Source of the DNA: a virus
Reading direction: 5' to 3' (one strand)
Virus record (IMG/VR): IMGVR_UViG_3300048033_000157
Span: 1-34,103 of that record
Length of the DNA: 34,103 nt
The notes under the pieces were generated by a model. That model saw only the letters and a list, made by a program, of their open reading frames with translations. It did no database searches and had not been told where the DNA came from. Each line of letters starts with the position of its first letter. Position 1 is the stretch's first letter. This document shows, in pieces, positions 1 to 6,153 of the stretch. A program made the translations under genes and the position numbers.

Positions 1-55
1 CTTGAGTGCGCAGGTATCGAAGTATGGCCTGATCGGCAGGAGTTAGTTCGCTCAC
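1..55 (-). CDS. Partial small helix-turn-helix-like protein (N-terminal part, cut by window edge)
   Basis: A GTG codon at 55-53 overlaps the TGA stop of the upstream leftward gene (GTGA overlap) and opens a frame reading M-SELTPADQAILRYLRTQ before the window ends. A G-rich stretch just upstream could serve as a ribosome site. The frame is helical and looks protein-like. Another leftward frame enters from the right edge (33951-34103) and has a helix-turn-helix-like segment. If the window is a closed genome, the two pieces could be one gene of about 70 residues. Joined directly they are out of frame, so two bases (or 2 modulo 3) would have to be missing. The call rests on a short fragment. Confidence 0.45.
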   Translation of the reverse strand, partial: MSELTPADQAILRYLRTQ

Positions 56-144
56 CACCACCCCCACACAATGCCTGCGATCCATGCGTTTGCAGCGACA
101 AACGCGCTGATGATAATTACATAGTCTTCCCAATCAGCCTTCAT
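52..144 (-). CDS. Small single-pass membrane protein (30 aa)
   Basis: The ATG (144-142) overlaps the stop of the 72-aa gene upstream, with AAGGA placed 8-12 bases before it inside that gene. The 30 residues begin MKADWEDYV and continue into one hydrophobic segment (IIISAFVAANAWIAGIV), ending GWW at the stop. This is a plausible inner-membrane anchor with a short charged N-terminus. The next gene starts with GTG overlapping its TGA, so three leftward genes are chained by overlaps. No family is recognised. It resembles in layout the small membrane gene at 33595-33705, which also overlaps the end of a soluble gene. Confidence 0.5.
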   Translation of the reverse strand: MKADWEDYVIIISAFVAANAWIAGIVWGWW

Positions 145-352
145 CTGTCATTTCCTTCAGTAACTGCTCAAAATTTTTGCGGGTTGCAATTGCGGTTTGC
201 AACATGGCTGCTTCCATTCCTATGTCGGCGCTGGCCGATGATGATCGGACACCTTCTCCATAATATTTTTTTAGTTCGTCAATGACCTTTAATTTATTGT
301 CAATGAAACTGGTCTCTTTGGCAATTGCGGATTTGATTTCGTCTATTGTCAT
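134..352 (-). CDS. Hypothetical 72-aa helical protein, first gene of the leftward operon
   Basis: The gene starts with ATG at 352-350 behind a good ribosome site (AGAGGAGAG about 6 bases upstream on the minus strand). The product is charged and helical (MTIDEIKSAIAKE... ending LLKEMTDEG) with no cysteines, membrane segment or recognisable motif. It is the first gene leftward of the divergent control region at 353-490, so its expression is probably set by the palindromic operators there. No function can be assigned. Small early proteins in this position are often host-modifying, but nothing in the sequence proves that. Confidence 0.7.
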   Translation of the reverse strand: MTIDEIKSAIAKETSFIDNKLKVIDELKKYYGEGVRSSSASADIGMEAAMLQTAIATRKNFEQLLKEMTDEG

Positions 353-388
353 GTGGCTCTCCTCTTGCTGTAAGATTACATTAAATGC

Positions 389-477
389 TTGCTAGCAACT
401 TTGCAATACCTTTGCTAGCAAAAAATTACACTTGATAAAAATAATTGCTAGCACTATGTATGGTGAACGACTAGCAA
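389..477. promoter_or_regulatory. Array of four TTGCTAGCAA-type operators in the divergent promoter region
   Basis: Two perfect copies of the palindrome TTGCTAGCAA lie at 389-398 and 412-421 (the second extends to TTTGCTAGCAAA). A 9/10 copy (TTGCTAGCAC) is at 445-454 and a 7/10 copy (CGACTAGCAA) at 468-477. Their centres are 23, 33 and 23 bp apart, close to 2, 3 and 2 helical turns, so all would face the same side of the DNA. The array sits between the leftward gene at 134-352 and the rightward gene at 491. This suggests binding by a dimeric repressor or activator controlling both operons. The binding protein is unknown; the 60-aa product at 491-673 is the nearest candidate. Confidence 0.75.
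432..460 (+). promoter_or_regulatory. Candidate rightward sigma-70-like early promoter
   Basis: TTGATA (432-437) is followed 17 bp later by TATGTA (455-460). The -35 box is good and the -10 box only moderate. The third TTGCTAGCA operator copy lies in the spacer and the fourth near the expected start, where a bound protein would block transcription. A leftward counterpart is less clear: TTGCAA followed 17 bp later by TAATGT on the minus strand is the best I can see. Confidence 0.4.
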
Positions 478-490
478 CCCTGGGGGAACT

Positions 491-673
491 ATGAAACAGA
501 AGAAAGAGCAGTGGAACCACCGCATCAAGTGTGAGCTTGCTGACGGCATGCGCGTTCTGCAAGAGAACCGTGCAAAGATGGATGGGCAAGACCCAACCCT
601 GCGCGATCTAACTGAAGAAGCAATCTTCTTCTTTCTTAACTTCAACGGCATCAAGATCCGAGATCAAGCATGA
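491..673 (+). CDS. Small 60-aa protein, possible ribbon-helix-helix-type regulator
   Basis: ATG at 491 follows GGGGGA at 482-487 and the operator array. The product is basic at the N-terminus (MKQKKEQWNHRIKCEL), then polar, then a C-terminal helix LRDLTEEAIFFFLNF. A short N-terminal strand candidate, two helices and the LTEEAI...FL pattern resemble small Arc/ParD-like ribbon-helix-helix proteins, but the resemblance is loose and the glycine turn is not obvious. Its stop overlaps the next start as ATGA, so it is translationally coupled to the RuvC-like gene. As the first rightward gene beside symmetric operators, autoregulation is reasonable but inferred. Confidence 0.7.
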   Translation: MKQKKEQWNHRIKCELADGMRVLQENRAKMDGQDPTLRDLTEEAIFFFLNFNGIKIRDQA

Positions 674-1140
674 CAGTCTTTGTCGGCATAGACCCAGGCT
701 TCACTGGTGCGATTGCATTCTACTGGCCCGACAGCAACAGCGTCGAGGTGCATGACATGCCGGTCTATAAAAACATCAAAGGCAAGACAGAGCTGAACCT
801 GTATGAGCTGCACGAAATCTTAAAGCCAGAAGGTGATGAGCCGCACCACGTTATATTGGAGCAGGTCAGTGCCGTCAGAGGCAACGGTGTCAGTAGCATG
901 TTTAGATTCGGCCAAGCCTACGGCGCCACGCAGATGGCAATCGCAGCACACAAGCTGCCGATGACATTGGTAACGCCGGCCAAGTGGAAGTCATACCTCG
1001 GTCTTAACAAAGACAAAGGTCTCAGCAGATCACTTGCCAGCCAGAGATGGCCTGCACAAGCTGACTTGTTTAAACGTGTCAAAGACGATGGCAGAAGTGA
1101 AGCCTGTCTTTTGGCCCTTTTTGGAAAGCTAACAGCATGA
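670..1140 (+). CDS. RuvC-like Holliday junction resolvase
   Basis: This 156-aa protein has the RNase H-like fold signature of phage RuvC-type nucleases. The opening strand VGIDPGFTGAIAF carries the first catalytic aspartate (D8). VILEQVSA carries the glutamate (E64). The C-terminal helix DDGRSEACLLALFG supplies the remaining acidic residues (D139/D140 and E144). The family cuts four-way and branched DNA. In phages it resolves recombination or replication intermediates so that concatemers can be packaged. The length fits the family. It overlaps its neighbours on both sides by four bases (ATGA), in one operon with a PD-(D/E)XK nuclease and the primase-helicase. Confidence 0.88.
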   Translation: MTVFVGIDPGFTGAIAFYWPDSNSVEVHDMPVYKNIKGKTELNLYELHEILKPEGDEPHHVILEQVSAVRGNGVSSMFRFGQAYGATQMAIAAHKLPMTLVTPAKWKSYLGLNKDKGLSRSLASQRWPAQADLFKRVKDDGRSEACLLALFGKLTA

Positions 1141-1886
1141 ACGGTTTTGAAAAACACGGCATCAAGCACCTGTCAGCATCATCAATAAACCTCTGGGCCA
1201 ACGCGCCAGACGTTTGGGTTGCGTCATACCTATTTAAGAAGCGAACACCTATGGGCGCCGCTGCCATGCGTGGCATCTGCACAGAGGATGCTGTCGCCAA
1301 CACATTGACCGGCAAGCTGCACAAATCCGGCGCGCTGGATCAGGCATTGGAAAAGTTTGACAGCATGTTCTTCATGGCTGACGAAAAGATAACCAAAGAG
1401 CGCGCCATGATTGAGCCGTGCATGGAGCTAACACTCCAAGAGCTTGAGCATTACGGCAAGCCCGAGTTCCCTGAAGACGGGCAAACAAAGATCAGCATCA
1501 CAGCCAAGACAGATGACTTTGAGATCCCTGTGATCGGCTACCTTGACTTTGTGTTTCCCGATCACGGCGTAGTGATTGATCTAAAAACAACGGGACGCAT
1601 CCCAAGCAAGATGTCCCCAGAGCATCAACTGCAACGCGCGATCTATCAGAAGGCCCGAGGCAACCAGGTGGTCAAGTTTCTTTATGTGTCATCAAAGAAA
1701 ACAAACATGCTTGAAGACGGCGATCCAACAGAGATCCTTGGCAAGGCCAAGAAGCAGATCGCTCGGCTAGAAAAGTTCCTGCGCTCCGGCAGCGCAGAAG
1801 ATATTAGAGAGGTCATACCCGTCAACCCTAACACGTTCTATTGGAACGGGGCAGAAGATCTACGGGAAGAAATGTATGGCATCTAA
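1137..1886 (+). CDS. PD-(D/E)XK nuclease, Cas4/RecB-like exonuclease
   Basis: The 249-aa protein has the ordered motifs of the Cas4/RecB branch of PD-(D/E)XK nucleases. An N-terminal LSASSINLW is typical of the opening helix, and a conserved RG..xE region lies near E50. GYLDF (D137) is followed by VIDLKTT with D148 and K150 of the active site. HQLQRAIYQKA (Q164 to Y170) is the QxxxY-type motif. Such enzymes degrade or resect double-stranded DNA ends. I do not see the four cysteines of an iron-sulphur Cas4. Adjacent RuvC-like and SSB-like genes suggest a recombination or end-processing set, possibly also supplying nucleotides from host DNA. Confidence 0.85.
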   Translation: MNGFEKHGIKHLSASSINLWANAPDVWVASYLFKKRTPMGAAAMRGICTEDAVANTLTGKLHKSGALDQALEKFDSMFFMADEKITKERAMIEPCMELTLQELEHYGKPEFPEDGQTKISITAKTDDFEIPVIGYLDFVFPDHGVVIDLKTTGRIPSKMSPEHQLQRAIYQKARGNQVVKFLYVSSKKTNMLEDGDPTEILGKAKKQIARLEKFLRSGSAEDIREVIPVNPNTFYWNGAEDLREEMYGI

Positions 1887-1946
1887 TCCCAGCGCAGGGT
1901 TACGCGCACAACAACTCCAACAAGCAAACAACGTAAAGGATACAAA

Positions 1947-2567
1947 ATGTTTGAAATAGATCTAGGGGAATCAGGCTCCGATGTTAACACCTTCCTGCAA
2001 TGGTCAGCTCGTGGCACACAGGACGGCGCTGTCCGCGCAAAGCAGTTCTACACCCGTGACGGTGGAGCGAAGGTTGAGTTTGAAGCTGCAAGCACAGCCG
2101 GTTTTATTCTTGACTTGCAAAGCCTCAAGACAGGTTGGCAGAGGTCAGAAGGTATGGCAGGCGTGGCGCCCGAATGGAAGTGGAACCCAACAGTCAATGA
2201 AATGATGCGCAAGCCTGGCGATGATTACAAGAAAGGCTTTTCGGTCAAGTGTGCTATCGGTGGCGGCAAGGTCGCCGTGTGGGAGCAGGCAGGCGCCGGC
2301 GTTTGGGATGCTCTTACAAGCCTTGCGCCAGAGCTTTCTAAAATTCCAGAAGGCAAAGCAGTTAAGCTGAAACTAATTGATGCAAAAACTGTTAAGTATA
2401 CTAAAGGCGGTACATGCGTGCCAATTTTTCAGGTCAGTGCTGTAGACAAACCAGACAGCCTGAAAGAAGGTGTCGCCGCAGGAATAGCAGTCGAAGAAGC
2501 TGCACCCGCGCCCGAGACCAAGCCTGACCCAGCTCCTGCACCAGCCCCAGTTGACGCAGAGTTTTAA
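1947..2567 (+). CDS. Putative single-stranded DNA-binding protein
   Basis: ATG at 1947 follows AAAGGA. The 206-aa product has a strand-rich body of about 165 residues with many aromatic and basic positions. A disordered Pro/Ala-rich linker follows (APAPETKPDPAPAPAP), ending in the short acidic tip VDAEF. Body plus Pro/Ala linker plus acidic, Phe-terminated tip is the architecture of SSB proteins and of T7 gp2.5-type proteins. I cannot confirm an OB fold by eye, so the name is an inference from architecture and from the position between recombination nucleases and the primase-helicase. An annealing or other replication accessory protein is the alternative. Confidence 0.5.
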   Translation: MFEIDLGESGSDVNTFLQWSARGTQDGAVRAKQFYTRDGGAKVEFEAASTAGFILDLQSLKTGWQRSEGMAGVAPEWKWNPTVNEMMRKPGDDYKKGFSVKCAIGGGKVAVWEQAGAGVWDALTSLAPELSKIPEGKAVKLKLIDAKTVKYTKGGTCVPIFQVSAVDKPDSLKEGVAAGIAVEEAAPAPETKPDPAPAPAPVDAEF

Positions 2568-2570
2568 ATG

Positions 2571-2600
2571 AAAAAAGCCCAGCGGTCATAGCCGCTGGGC
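2571..2600 (-). terminator. 9-bp hairpin upstream of the primase gene; terminator-shaped on the minus strand
   Basis: GCCCAGCGG (2577-2585) and CCGCTGGGC (2592-2600) form a perfect stem with a six-base loop. Six A residues precede it (2571-2576), so read leftward it is a stem followed by six U, a classic intrinsic terminator. Read rightward it has no U tract and lies 6 bases before the GGGGAGG ribosome site (2607-2613) of the primase-helicase. There it could act as a leader hairpin or mRNA stability element. It may stop antisense transcription. Confidence 0.5.
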
Positions 2601-2618
2601 AGTTCAGGGGAGGAATCA

Positions 2619-4808
2619 ATGAAAATGGAAGTGGAAGAACAAATGGAAATGGCTCCCAAAACCGAAATCATTACGCAGTTCATAGCACAGATCACAGAAA
2701 ATTGGAACACTGTAGGCCAACCGCTCATAGAGATACGTTCTATATCGCAATCTGGATCAGCAAACGCCGCAAGATTTGCACTAAAAAACATCGACGATGC
2801 AGCACAACATGCCGAGGCAATGAACGCTGCCAAGCAAAACATATACATGTGCATCAATCCAATTGACCCAATCATAGACATACCAGCAGGCCAAGCCGCC
2901 AAAGATACAGACATCCTCGCCGCATTCTATTGCTTTGCAGACGCAGACACTGCGGGCGCAATGGAAAACATCCTGTCTTTCGCCGGCCCAAAGTTTACAA
3001 TGTCGATCAAGACAGGAACAACGCCATTCGCAAGAGGCCACGCATACTGGCAGCTCGAAGAGCCAGTGCAAAACATGCAAGCATGGCGTGATGTACAAAA
3101 AGCAATCGCCGCCTCACTCCAAACAGATGCAGCAGTCGTTAACCCATCACGCATCATGCGCGTGGCAGGCACAGTCTCATGGCCCAACCAAAAGAAACAA
3201 GACAAAGGATATGTCCCAGAGCTGGTCACAATGCGGACAGAGTTCTCAACAGACAGAGAGCCTGTCGAATTTGAACGCATGATGCGCGCATTCCCAAAGG
3301 CAGAGCCACAGGCTGCTAGCACAATGAGCATAGACCTCGGCCAGCAAGCAATGGACAGGCAACTGGCAGTCCAGAACGTGCTAGCAGGCGAGGATTGGCA
3401 TCACAATATGGTGCGCCTGGTTGGATCATACGTTAACAAAGGCTTGGCAGACGAAGAGATCCACGCGATCACAGATGGCTTCACCTTGGGCGGATACACA
3501 GTGGACGAAACAAGGGCAGAGGTGCAGAAGGCAATCGACGGAGCCAGAGCAAAAGGCTGGACGCCACCGCCAGACCCAGCAGCCGAGCGCATGGAGCAGC
3601 AGAACCAGACACTGCAAATAGCCACAGAGCCAACACAGAGCTACACAGAGGCCGATACAGGCAATGAATGGCCCACGCCTTACGAAATGTTTGATGCGCT
3701 CACACTGCCCCGCAGAGAGTGGGTTTATGGATACGACTACATCAAGAAGTATATCAGCGTCACAGCATCAGCCGGCGGCATAGGCAAGACATCAGCAATC
3801 ATTGTGGAAGCACTGGCAATATCGACAGGCAAAGACCTGCTTGGCGTAAGGGTCAAGGAGCAGTGCAACACATGGGTCATCAACCTAGAAGATCCTATCT
3901 CAGAACTTCAAATGAGAACCATAGCAGCCATGCAGCACTATGGCCTCAAGCCAGATGACATCAAAGGCAAGCTGTTCATGGATGGTGAGGACACCATGCA
4001 GATCACGCTGGCAGCAGAAGGCAGGGACGGCCTGATCCAGAACGATGAGCTGCTGGCATTTATGATCCGCAAGATCAAAGAGAACAACATAGGTGTCGTA
4101 ATATTAGATCCATTCATATCAGCCCACTTGGTCAATGAGAATAATAATGGCAGCATCCAGGCAGTCGTATCAATGCTCAGAAAGCTGGCAAGAGACACCA
4201 ACAGCTCAGTACAGCTTGTGCATCACATCCGTAAAGGCAACGGAGAAGACGCAACGGTTGATTCAGTGCGCGGTGCAGGCAGTCTGATCGGTGCAGCAAG
4301 AGCGGCAAGAGTGATAAACAGGATCACTCCAGAAGACGCAATGGCACTCGGGGTGGACGAACAAGAAGCACTCGGCATATTCCGCCAGGACGATGGAAAA
4401 CAAAATCTCGCACCACCATCAGACAAAGCAACATACCGCCGCATGATCTCAGTCGAAATAGCAAACGGTGAGCACATAGGCGTAGCAACAGAGTTCAAAC
4501 TGCCTGACCTGTTCGACGGCGTGACAGCCAAAGACCTCTACGATGTCCAAAGAACAGTTGGCAAGGCAGAGGAGAACGACAAGGCATACCGATCAGACAT
4601 CAGAGCAAAGAACTGGATCGGCAATGCAGTCGCAGAACAGCTCGACCTCGACACAGAAAAGCCAGGGGACAAAGCAAAGGCAAAGGCAATCGTCAAGAAG
4701 TGGATCAGCACAGGCAACCTCAAAGTCGCAGAGATAAGAGACAGCCGAAGCGGAAGAGATGTGCCGTGCGTAGTGGTCGGCGAATGGATCAATTGGGAGG
4801 AAGTTTGA
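2619..4808 (+). CDS. Bifunctional primase (AEP/RepB-like) and RepA-type hexameric helicase
   Basis: ATG at 2619 follows a strong GGGGAGG site. The N-terminal part of the 729-aa protein resembles RepB-like archaeo-eukaryotic primases: FADADT near residue 108 (acidic metal site), GHAYWQ near 140, and SRIMRVAGT near 177. A linker rich in Gln/Glu leads to a RepA-like AAA_25 ATPase. It has Walker A SAGGIGKTS near 383, Walker B VVILDPF near 495, VHHIRKG near 533 and the SVRGAGSLIGAARA segment. The C-terminus is basic and may bind DNA. It would unwind and prime the phage genome. No DNA polymerase gene follows, so a host polymerase is presumably recruited. The candidate origin lies directly downstream. 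Confidence 0.85.
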   Translation: MKMEVEEQMEMAPKTEIITQFIAQITENWNTVGQPLIEIRSISQSGSANAARFALKNIDDAAQHAEAMNAAKQNIYMCINPIDPIIDIPAGQAAKDTDILAAFYCFADADTAGAMENILSFAGPKFTMSIKTGTTPFARGHAYWQLEEPVQNMQAWRDVQKAIAASLQTDAAVVNPSRIMRVAGTVSWPNQKKQDKGYVPELVTMRTEFSTDREPVEFERMMRAFPKAEPQAASTMSIDLGQQAMDRQLAVQNVLAGEDWHHNMVRLVGSYVNKGLADEEIHAITDGFTLGGYTVDETRAEVQKAIDGARAKGWTPPPDPAAERMEQQNQTLQIATEPTQSYTEADTGNEWPTPYEMFDALTLPRREWVYGYDYIKKYISVTASAGGIGKTSAIIVEALAISTGKDLLGVRVKEQCNTWVINLEDPISELQMRTIAAMQHYGLKPDDIKGKLFMDGEDTMQITLAAEGRDGLIQNDELLAFMIRKIKENNIGVVILDPFISAHLVNENNNGSIQAVVSMLRKLARDTNSSVQLVHHIRKGNGEDATVDSVRGAGSLIGAARAARVINRITPEDAMALGVDEQEALGIFRQDDGKQNLAPPSDKATYRRMISVEIANGEHIGVATEFKLPDLFDGVTAKDLYDVQRTVGKAEENDKAYRSDIRAKNWIGNAVAEQLDLDTEKPGDKAKAKAIVKKWISTGNLKVAEIRDSRSGRDVPCVVVGEWINWEEV

Positions 4809-4814
4809 TGCGCG

Positions 4815-4970
4815 TTCCACACTTCCACAGTTGTTTTTCTGAACTGTGGATGAACTGTGGAACTGTGGAAGAAAAGGCCACAAATACTTCCACCACAGTA
4901 GTTGTATGTATATGCATACTACTGTGGTGGAATGTGGATTATATGAAACTGTGGTGAATGAACTGTGGAG
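4815..4970. repeat. Candidate replication origin: cluster of CTGTGGA/TCCACAG repeats
   Basis: This gap between the primase-helicase and the SSB-tail gene is packed with one word in both orientations. AACTGTGGA occurs at 4842-4850, 4853-4861, 4861-4869 and 4961-4969; AACTGTGGT at 4947-4955; the reverse complement TCCACAGTT at 4824-4832. TGTGGATGA (4845-4853) and TGTGGATTA (4933-4941) each differ by one base from the E. coli DnaA box complement TGTGGATAA. A large inverted repeat is embedded at 4888-4932. Iterons or DnaA-like boxes beside a replication initiator gene are typical of origins. The function is inferred. Confidence 0.6.
4888..4932. repeat. Perfect 15-bp inverted repeat with 15-base loop inside the candidate origin
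   Basis: TTCCACCACAGTAGT (4888-4902) and ACTACTGTGGTGGAA (4918-4932) are exact reverse complements, separated by 15 AT-rich bases that could pair further (ATG with CAT). It could extrude as a cruciform or form a stable RNA hairpin. The arms contain the CCACAGT/ACTGTGG core of the surrounding repeats. There is no U tract, so a terminator is less likely than a protein-binding or origin structure. Confidence 0.75.
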
Positions 4971-4976
4971 ATGATG

Positions 4977-5564
4977 ATGAATACGCAGAAGCCCAAGAGG
5001 CCAAGGCGCCAAAAGAAGGCAGACAGAATATTCAACCCGCAAGCACATAAGGATCAAATCATGTGTGACTATGCAATCGCACCAATGGATCGGCTGGCAA
5101 TACAAATGGACACAAAGTGGGGCATCGACATGCTGCCAGAATTGGTAAGCGTTGAGACAGCGCAGAAGTATGGATCAGCAATGGCAAAGATGAACAAGGC
5201 TATCGAAGAAAACAATCCAGAAGAATGTAAGGTCAGAGCAGAGGTCGTCGTAAGAGGCCTCAAAGCAATGGATGCAGAAGCAGAGCGCCTTGGAGCACAG
5301 AGAGCCTCAACAGACATCTGGGAGATGGAACTGGATGGCGAGACCTTTGGCATTATGAAAGACGGAAGGTCGTGGCAGAAGATCAAAGAACAACGGCCAG
5401 ACCTAGAGCTGCTGACGCTCAGAGAGGTGGCACTCGCATACCGAAACTTCCGAGACCACAACGCAGGAGAGTTCGAGAAGGCAGTCAAAGAATCCTTCCC
5501 AGCAGCAGAGATGATCGACATCCGAGCAAAGCCAAAAGTGTTTGATGATGACATCCCATTCTGA
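4977..5564 (+). CDS. Replication-module protein ending in an SSB-type DDDIPF tail
   Basis: Several in-frame starts exist (GTG 4965; ATG 4971, 4974, 4977). ATG 4977 is chosen because GGAG at 4967-4970 lies exactly six bases upstream, giving 195 aa. The N-terminus is very basic (KPKRPRRQKK), the body is helical and charged, and the protein ends KVFDDDIPF. That tip is the same as the tail of bacterial SSB, which binds host replication and repair proteins (for example PriA, RecQ, RecO, exonuclease I, the polymerase III chi subunit). No OB fold is evident, so this looks like an adaptor or mimic rather than an SSB. Repeats of the candidate origin flank the gene on both sides. The body matches no family I recognise. 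Confidence 0.8.
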   Translation: MNTQKPKRPRRQKKADRIFNPQAHKDQIMCDYAIAPMDRLAIQMDTKWGIDMLPELVSVETAQKYGSAMAKMNKAIEENNPEECKVRAEVVVRGLKAMDAEAERLGAQRASTDIWEMELDGETFGIMKDGRSWQKIKEQRPDLELLTLREVALAYRNFRDHNAGEFEKAVKESFPAAEMIDIRAKPKVFDDDIPF

Positions 5565-5580
5565 TAAAAAGTAATTGCCC

Positions 5581-5614
5581 GTTGAGCTGCTTCCACCTGT
5601 TTCCACAGCTCAAC
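5581..5614. repeat. Hairpin with TTCCAC words downstream of the SSB-tail gene
   Basis: GTTGAGCTG (5581-5589) pairs with CAGCTCAAC (5606-5614) around a 16-base loop. The loop and right arm carry TTCCACCTG and TTTCCACAG, the same word family as the origin repeats at 4815-4970. It may be part of a larger origin region or a first hairpin ahead of the terminator at 5626. Confidence 0.55.
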
Positions 5615-5625
5615 ACTCAACAACT

Positions 5626-5655
5626 GGCCCAGCATTATTGCGCTGGGCCTTTTTT
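5626..5655 (+). terminator. Rho-independent terminator ending the replication operon
   Basis: GGCCCAGC (5626-5633) and GCTGGGCC (5642-5649) form a perfect 8-bp GC-rich stem with an 8-base loop, followed by six T residues (5650-5655). It lies 62 bp after the stop of the SSB-tail gene and just before the packaging block, a sensible end for early transcription. Confidence 0.85.
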
Positions 5656-5665
5656 GTGCTATGAT
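5638..5665 (+). promoter_or_regulatory. Candidate extended -10 promoter for packaging and structural genes
   Basis: TGCTATGAT (5657-5665) is an extended -10 element: TG, one base, then TATGAT, which matches TATAAT at 5/6. A weak -35 (TTGCGC, 5638-5643) sits 16 bp upstream, inside the terminator hairpin. Transcription would start near 5672, before the small terminase gene. The back-to-back terminator and promoter suggest separate timing of early and late operons. Confidence 0.5.
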
Positions 5666-5688
5666 CCCAAAAAACAGATGAGGCACAC

Positions 5689-6153
5689 ATGGCTAAGAAA
5701 CCAGTAAAAATTAACGCCGAGCTGATGCACAAGATCGCTGACCGCTTGGCAGTAGGCGAAACACTCAAAGACATACTCAAGACAGCAGGCATGCCAACCT
5801 ATCAAGGCGTCATGCAAGCCGTGCTGCGTGACGATGATCTGTATGAGGTCTACCGCAGAGGCAGAGTGATGCAGAGCGAGTACCACACAGACCAGATCAT
5901 CAAGCTCGCACAAGAGCCGTTACCTTCACTTGAAGACAATAGGCTAGCCAATGCAGAGGTGCAGCGGCGTAGGCTTGAGATCGACAGCTTGAAGTGGACG
6001 CTAGCACGCAACATGCCGTGGGGTGTACGAGACAAGAAAGAGGATCAACCACAAGCCCAGACGTTTACAATCAGTTGGGCTGGTGGGGATGTCGAGGTCA
6101 ATACCACTGAGGTTGTGCCTGACCAAAAGGAAGAGAGAGTAACAAAGCATTGA
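5689..6153 (+). CDS. terS: Terminase small subunit (Sf6-like)
   Basis: The 154-aa protein has the helical layout of Sf6-type small terminases. An N-terminal helix-turn-helix region (ELMHKIADRLAVGETLKDILKTAG) is followed by MPTYQGVMQAVLRDDDLYEVYRRGR. A helical oligomerisation segment with RRRLEIDSLKWTLARNMPWG comes next, then a polar C-terminal tail. The protein would form a ring that recognises phage DNA and hands it to the large subunit. GAGG precedes the ATG. The gene keeps the A-rich codon style of the replication block (22 A against 8 T at 5761-5820), unlike the large subunit downstream. The gap of about 500 bp to the large subunit is unusually big for this phage. Confidence 0.8.
   Translation: MAKKPVKINAELMHKIADRLAVGETLKDILKTAGMPTYQGVMQAVLRDDDLYEVYRRGRVMQSEYHTDQIIKLAQEPLPSLEDNRLANAEVQRRRLEIDSLKWTLARNMPWGVRDKKEDQPQAQTFTISWAGGDVEVNTTEVVPDQKEERVTKH

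Noticed and set aside
4593-5105. Minus-strand frame of 170 codons across the repeat cluster
   Set aside because: Its sequence follows the repeats (Cys, His, Ser, Thr rich) and the antisense of the primase; not protein-like.
5069-5686. Minus-strand frame of 205 codons over the SSB-tail gene and terminator
   Set aside because: Ser/Ala-rich antisense sequence crossing a terminator and a promoter; no start signal.
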